DNA from: Bugulina stolonifera
Lineage: Eukaryota > Bryozoa > Gymnolaemata > Cheilostomatida > Bugulidae
NCBI GenBank assembly: GCA_935421135.1
Contig: OW285194.1
Coordinates: 9,284,376 to 9,348,375 of the forward strand
Length of the DNA stretch: 64,000 nt
Reading direction: 5' to 3'
Both the position numbers and the translations under genes were made by a program. Below, in pieces: positions 61,001-64,000 of the stretch. The notes under the pieces were generated by a model. It searched no databases, was not told the DNA's origin, and saw only the letters and a list, made by a program, of their open reading frames with translations. Numbering within the stretch: the stretch's first letter is position 1; every line of letters starts with the position of its first letter.

Positions 61001-63796
61001 ACATGTACAGATTACAAAAGGCGTATGGATGAGTTTCCACTGCTAACCAGGAAGTGAACAATGGTACCTGGCCACCTAGATGCACATGTTCCTACTAGTC
61101 TACTAGGACATCAACTGTGTACTATTAGAAGTACGAATAACACAGAGGGAAGAAATGAGTTCCCACTACTAACCAGAAAGTGAATAATGATACCTGGCTA
61201 CCTGCATGGAACCTGTGGACCTGTGCTTGTACATTAGATGTGGAAACAGAGGAAGAGGGTACACAGTCGTGTAGAACTACTATAACCAGGAAGTGGACAT
61301 GCTGCATATACACAGACTATAGGCCATGCCCCTTCTAAATTTAGAACTTGTTAGATAACCTTATGAAAAATATCTACTAATATAACATAGGCCTACATGT
61401 ACATGTATATTATTATTTCTGGTAGTTTTACACCATGTCATAAGATTGAGTAAGGAATTGCAAGATGTATTGTGTATGCCAGTCCAGAGTACCAGCTAGT
61501 AGCCAGCAGATATAAATATAGAAATAAAATAAATATAATAATAAATAAATAAATCTGCAAGGCCACTAGCCTGGGACTAGCTACATGTTTATAATAATTA
61601 TAGCAGTAGGGCATTATGTTTTAACTCTGCTACTAAGATGCTAGAATTATCCTGGATTATTCATCAAAACCATTGAGTGATTTAGTGTGATAGTAATAGC
61701 TGGAACATTGATCCCCATTATGATTATTTCTGTAATTTTTATTCCAATAGCTGAGCAAATGCTTTATAGTTGTCATAATACTTACATACTCTCAATCAGC
61801 TATAATCACAAGCTCTATCACAACCAGCAATGTCATTATCAATCATTGGCAATGTCCAAATGGAAGCAGCCATCGCGGTAAAATCTCCAATTTTCAAACA
61901 CGGTAAAATCTCCAATTTTCAAACACGCTGTTCTCAAAATTTTCTCATCTGACCTATATAATTTTCTACTCCTAGAATACTGCTGGATAGCTCTAGTATC
62001 CTAGCAACCAATTATTATAGCAGTTTCAGCTTGATAAAAGCTCATACAGAAATGAAAGTGAAACCTCAGTGGAGCGGGCGGCAACGGGCGTTACAGGAAA
62101 AAGTTGCCAGGGCGGCAACGGGCGGTATAGGACCTAATGGGTTAAACAACAATGTGTAATGCTGGGTATTGGCTTAGCATTTCCATTAATTGATTTTCTG
62201 TACTGAATATTCAAATGTTCTGTTGGAAGAGAAGATAAAATAGCTGATAGCTCAAAAGGTTACTATTCTACCAAAGCTTACATCCCTAGCTTGAAACTGA
62301 ATGCGTGCTTTCATAAGCGATTGCCGCATTGTGTTGACAGTATTGTCTATTTTTAGTTGATGAATGCTTCTTTGAACTTTACAATAGCCTGATGACTGAA
62401 TATTATTAATAAAAGAAATTTGTTTTGTTGAATTCATCATCTCTATCCTGAATTGCTTGTATGATGTTGTTACTAGGGAATGTTATAGTTAGTGTAGACT
62501 GTTTAGAAAGAACTAAGCAGGGAGTTGCCAATTCATAGACATGTTCCTTTATCAGTAATACAATTGTACAACGTAAATACAGCAGAAATGTCAACTTATG
62601 CAAATTGTACTATTATTATGTATATGTAGCGGTGAAAAATATTGATACTTATACATACATGTATATATAATTATGTATTTGAAATTCGGGCAATTAGATT
62701 AGGATGTGAATAGGGAACATAACTTCCTCTGCTTCCGATGAAGAACTAAGGTTATGCAAACTCAAATTATACTGATGCACCATAGCTAAATAAAGCTTTA
62801 GTGATTCAAACAATTCCAGACTAAGAGTTATCTTCAATGTCATTTTGAATTATACAATATGTAGGTTATAACATGTACAAGTGGAATACCTTTATATGTG
62901 GATGTGTGGATTTCCCAAGTTGGAGTCTGGCTGCCTAATGCGATGATTAGGTACGATCCGGCTGCTGCAACTATCACTGCCCCAAATATTCTTAGCCACT
63001 TCTACCAGTTTACAAAACATTTATACAATTGGCAGCTAATGTAATATTACATTGGTAAAGAAATGATTTTTCAACAATTTGCTCAATCAAACAGAAAAAC
63101 TGTTTAAAACTAATAGTTCTAAACTGGATATTTCTTGAACTCAAACACCTAAGCATTAAAGCTAGTTGCTATCGCAAGCTGATCCTATTCGCAAACAGCT
63201 TCTTACCATAATGCTTCCGTTACGAAATAAATAATTTATGCAGATGCTTCACAATTAACGCTTCACAAATACACTTCACAAATATCACTTCACAAACATA
63301 ACTTCACAAAATAGCAGCTCTACAACTCATTTGCAAAGCTGCTATTTGTGAAATGATATTTGCGAACAGCTATGTTTACCAAACATCCCTTCTTACTGTT
63401 AATTCTGAATACTCTCACTATTCTTCTTTGGAGTACCTAATACTTATATATTAATGATGAATACCTACACTTTTATGATGTGTAATTTTCATAATATACC
63501 AGTGAGTAGGTTAAACTGGTAAAATGTAACAGTTTGCTATGCGATGACACAAACCTTTTCTCACAAATAGCAACATATCTAGATAACATAGACCTAGTAG
63601 CTTTTATGATATATGTTTGATCATTTTGGTTTATAACATTCGATTTCGACGATTTGATTTTATTGCTGATAGTCAAATAATGTAAATCAGAATTTTATAC
63701 ATGGTTGGCGAGCTAAATAGTATACGCTGTAACATACACAAACACTAAGGTCGTACCATACCTGAGACATCCTGAACAGCAATCAGGGTTTGCCAT
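58072..63796 (-). CDS. GT31-family beta-1,3-glycosyltransferase, type II membrane protein (about 497 aa)
   Basis: The catalytic exon is 59429-58072. Two upstream exons, 63796-63762 and 62990-62890, join it in phase and add the missing membrane anchor. The N-terminus reads MANPDCCSGCLR, then a hydrophobic signal anchor at about 13-31. A long, poorly conserved Ser/Asn-rich stem runs to about residue 235. The GT31 domain (about 238-445) has RNVVRSTWG, the metal-binding DDD at 337-339 (KIDDDN) and the EDV motif at 425-427 followed by FVTGICG. These mark a UDP-sugar-dependent beta-1,3-galactosyl- or N-acetylglucosaminyltransferase of the Golgi lumen; the exact sugar is not determinable. The exon 2 acceptor (AG before 62990) has a weak pyrimidine tract, so the extreme N-terminus is less certain. 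The intron between exons 2 and 3 is mostly a mobile element. Confidence 0.88.
59466..62141. mobile_element. piggyBac-like non-autonomous element (2,676 bp) in the GT31 intron
   Basis: The ends are perfect 15-bp inverted repeats, CCCATTAGGTCCTAT and its complement. They are flanked on both sides by TTAA (59462-59465 and 62142-62145), the target site duplicated by piggyBac-family transposases, whose termini typically start CCC. No transposase frame is visible. The interior has degenerate repeats with AACCAGGAAGTGAA cores near 60365, 60449, 60913, 61045, 61170 and 61283. The right end carries two GGCGGCAACGGGCG motifs. Confidence 0.85.
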
Positions 63797-64000
63797 GACT
63801 TCCTGTAAACACTTCCATGTTGTAGTCAAGTCGCTAGTTGAATAGTTTAATTTTCTTCAAGCCTGCAATTTATTATCAATAGTAGGTGCTTCATTCTCCA
63901 CTGACTCTATTGTAATACTATTGATACTATATGCAGTAGAAGCTTGAGCAATGTACCGTATATGAGGTACGTGCATAAGGACTAGTAGCATTGTAATTGC
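63797..64000. other. Upstream flank of the GT31 gene
   Basis: This is the 5' flank of the GT31 start codon and would contain its promoter or a 5' untranslated exon. No motif stands out. Confidence 0.4.

Overview
The window is nuclear DNA from an intron-rich, AT-rich animal. Every protein gene is built from short exons with GT/AG borders, and the families present (ZP domain, Mab-21/cGAS-like fold, GT31 glycosyltransferase, retinol dehydrogenase-type SDR, CCDC170) are metazoan. The compact genes, the abundant TACATGTA palindrome and the gene set suggest an early-branching invertebrate. A sponge is my best guess, but the sequence does not prove it.

Layout from left to right. A large minus-strand gene (11879 down past base 1) encodes two cadherin-like beta-sandwich domains, a Cys/Pro-containing middle region, TPR-like helical repeats and an Arg/Gly/Ala-rich linker. 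It faces a CCDC170-like coiled-coil gene (12168-17443, plus) across a 288-bp gap that is a candidate bidirectional promoter. A complete eight-exon SDR gene of the RDH11-14 type follows on the minus strand (22701-18119). One of its introns carries a U1 snRNA gene on the same strand. A 3-kb spacer holds two adjacent hAT-type MITEs with perfect 8-bp target duplications. A 72-residue single-pass membrane protein gene (25805-28068) comes next, then about 11.8 kb without a protein gene. That stretch holds a second U1 gene, a tRNA-derived SINE, a short palindromic element and simple repeats.

The right third has a ZP-domain type I membrane protein (39918-47037, plus), a third hAT MITE, a second SINE copy, and a twelve-exon gene for a membrane-anchored Mab-21/cGAS-like nucleotidyltransferase (50872-57836, plus). 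The last gene is a GT31 glycosyltransferase (63796-58072, minus). Its N-terminal membrane-anchor exons are split from the catalytic exon by a 3.5-kb intron, most of which is a TTAA-flanked, piggyBac-like element.

The genes do not form an obvious pathway. The ZP protein, the glycosyltransferase and the small membrane protein act at membranes or in the secretory route. The Mab-21/cGAS-like protein is the best candidate for an undescribed signalling or innate-immune component. Gene models were assembled by hand from splice signals and reading phase. Exon lengths were checked against codon counts, and the complete models close in frame.
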